Source: a virus. Taken from it: a DNA stretch of 38,293 nt. The position numbers and the translations under genes were made by a program. Of this stretch, positions 37,210 to 38,293 are shown piece by piece (positions within the stretch are counted from its first letter, which is position 1; each line of letters starts with the position of its first letter). The DNA lies in IMG/VR virus record IMGVR_UViG_3300044618_000855, positions 1 to 38,293 of that record; one strand, written 5' to 3'. The notes under the pieces are model-generated. The model was not told where the DNA came from, searched no databases, and saw only the letters and a program-made list of their open reading frames with translations.

Positions 37210-38193
37210 ATGGCCTTTTCCAATACTTACGATACGACCAATCCGGGTTCCGCTGTTTCTAACCGCGAAGACCTTCTCGATGTCCTGACGATCCTCGCCC
37301 CCGAGGAGACTCCGGTTCTCTCTTCCGCTGCTAAGTCCAAGGCGTCCGCTACCTTCGTGGAGTGGACCGTTGACAGCCTCTCGGCTCCCGTGACCACGGG
37401 CGTTGCCGAGGGTTCTGACGTAACCGTCTTCACGGACAAGTTCGCTAACCGCGCTCGTCTGGGTAACTACATCCAGAAGTTCCGCCGCGACTTCATGGTG
37501 AGCGACCTCCAGAACGCTGTTGATAGCGTTGGTCCCGCCAAGATCGCTCAGGCTGAAGCGAAGGCTGTCCGCGAGATCAAGCGCGACATCGAGGCGACGC
37601 TGTGCTCCAACAACGACCGCACGGTTGAAGATGGTGCTGGCACGCCCTACGGCCTGCGCGGCCTCGGTGACTGGATTGACTCGGCTGGTCCGGCGGATGT
37701 TCCCGCTGCCTACCGCACCCCGGCTGGCTCGATCCACGCTTCCAGCACGTTCAACGAGACGGTGTTTAACAACCTCATCACCTCGATCTACCGCGTTACG
37801 GGTACGTCGAATGGTCTGACGCTGGTTGCTGACACGGCCCTCCGTCGCGTCATCAGCGACTTTGCTCGCACCTCCGGTAACTCGGACTACTCCGTGCGTC
37901 GGGTCGCCTATGATGGCGGCGAGGCTACGATCAAGCTGTCGGTTGAACTCTATGAGTCCGATCATGGCATCGTGTCCATCGTTAACATGAATCCGGACTG
38001 CGCGCCGGACACCACGAACAAGGACACGGGCTACCTCGTCAATCCTGAGTTCTACGGCGTTGCGGAGCTGATTCCGCTCGGCTCGACCCGTCTGCCGAAC
38101 CTCGGTGGCGGCGAGCGTGGCTATGTTGATTGTGCCCTGACCCTGCTGGTCAAGCATCCGGGTGCGCATGGTAAGATCACCACGCTCAGCTAA
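37210..38193 (+). CDS. major capsid protein (SU10-type, DUF5309-like)
   Basis: The 327-residue protein has FSNTYDTTNPGSAVSNREDLLD and LAPEETPVLSSAAKSKASAT near the start, then VEWTVDSLSAP and GNYIQKFRRDFMVSD, a signature of the SU10-like coat family. VREIKRDIEATLCSNN (about 120-135) is the long spine helix, and SGNSDYSVRRVAYDG and HGIVSIVNMNPD are P-domain strands. It should have the HK97 fold. It follows the scaffold by 12 bases. The stop lies within the contig overlap, so bases 1-27 repeat its last codons. Confidence 0.88.
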   Translation: MAFSNTYDTTNPGSAVSNREDLLDVLTILAPEETPVLSSAAKSKASATFVEWTVDSLSAPVTTGVAEGSDVTVFTDKFANRARLGNYIQKFRRDFMVSDLQNAVDSVGPAKIAQAEAKAVREIKRDIEATLCSNNDRTVEDGAGTPYGLRGLGDWIDSAGPADVPAAYRTPAGSIHASSTFNETVFNNLITSIYRVTGTSNGLTLVADTALRRVISDFARTSGNSDYSVRRVAYDGGEATIKLSVELYESDHGIVSIVNMNPDCAPDTTNKDTGYLVNPEFYGVAELIPLGSTRLPNLGGGERGYVDCALTLLVKHPGAHGKITTLS

Positions 38194-38293
38194 ACACTAA
38201 CTAGGAGTCTACTCACATGGCTAAACTTACGATTAACGAAGCAGCGGCGGGCTTCACGCACAAGGTTGCGTTCGATTACGTCGATCTCCAGCG
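38167..38293. repeat. terminal direct repeat, right copy (contig overlap)
   Basis: Identical to bases 1-127. It includes the end of the coat gene (to 38193), a 23-base spacer with an AGGAG ribosome site, and the first 77 bases (38217-38293) of the putative decoration gene, which is complete only at 51-521. Removing one copy gives the 38,166-bp circle. Confidence 0.95.

Noticed and set aside
37138-38169. 343-residue antisense frame opposite the coat gene
   Set aside because: The sense strand encodes a clear major capsid protein; the antisense product is Arg/Val-rich low-quality sequence, a typical shadow.

Overview
The window is a complete, circularly closed genome of a tailed bacteriophage. 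Its first 127 bases reappear exactly as its last 127 bases, so the unique circle is 38,166 bp and the contig was cut inside the major capsid gene. The gene set (terminase, SU10-like portal and coat, T7/P22-style adaptor and tail nozzle, three large ejection proteins, no tape measure and no tail sheath or tube genes) points to a short-tailed podovirus. The GT9/GT41-like glycosyltransferase domain and the SSB-like tail motif fit a Gram-negative host, but nothing in the sequence names that host. The fibre and small-protein families are of a type common in aquatic viromes. No integrase, repressor, tRNA, phage DNA polymerase or RNA polymerase was found, which suggests a lytic phage that relies on the host polymerases.

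Layout: two opposed transcription units diverge from one large non-coding region (29497-30567). The leftward, probably early unit runs on the minus strand from 29496 down to 19305 and holds about 26 tightly overlapping genes. They include a separately located endolysin, a conserved Cys-cluster phage protein, HTH proteins, an SSB-like protein, a RecB/Cas4-like nuclease, a DnaB-like helicase, two HNH proteins, a SWIM-type zinc protein, a metallophosphoesterase, and two miniature membrane-peptide genes joined to their neighbours by TAATG junctions. The rightward, late unit starts at 30568 with packaging genes (small and large terminase, portal, scaffold, coat). It continues through the contig join with the putative decoration protein, adaptor, two paralogous small structural proteins, the fibre locus, holin, a cluster of tiny basic proteins, nozzle and ejection proteins, ending at 19308. 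The two units converge with overlapping stop codons.

The most unusual region is the fibre locus (2379-8078). Two fibre genes with the same C-terminal domain bracket three genes: a seven-bladed RCC1-type beta-propeller built of 50-residue repeats, a three-part protein (PAPS-type sulfotransferase, TPR-like linker, GT9/GT41-like glycosyltransferase), and a tail-fibre-assembly-type chaperone. This looks like an exchangeable receptor-binding and surface-modification cassette. The second unusual region is the 1.07 kb divergent intergenic sequence. It is packed with perfect hairpins, short direct repeats, a 12-bp palindrome and a G7-A-G8 tract, and could carry a structured RNA, the replication origin, the packaging site, or several of these.
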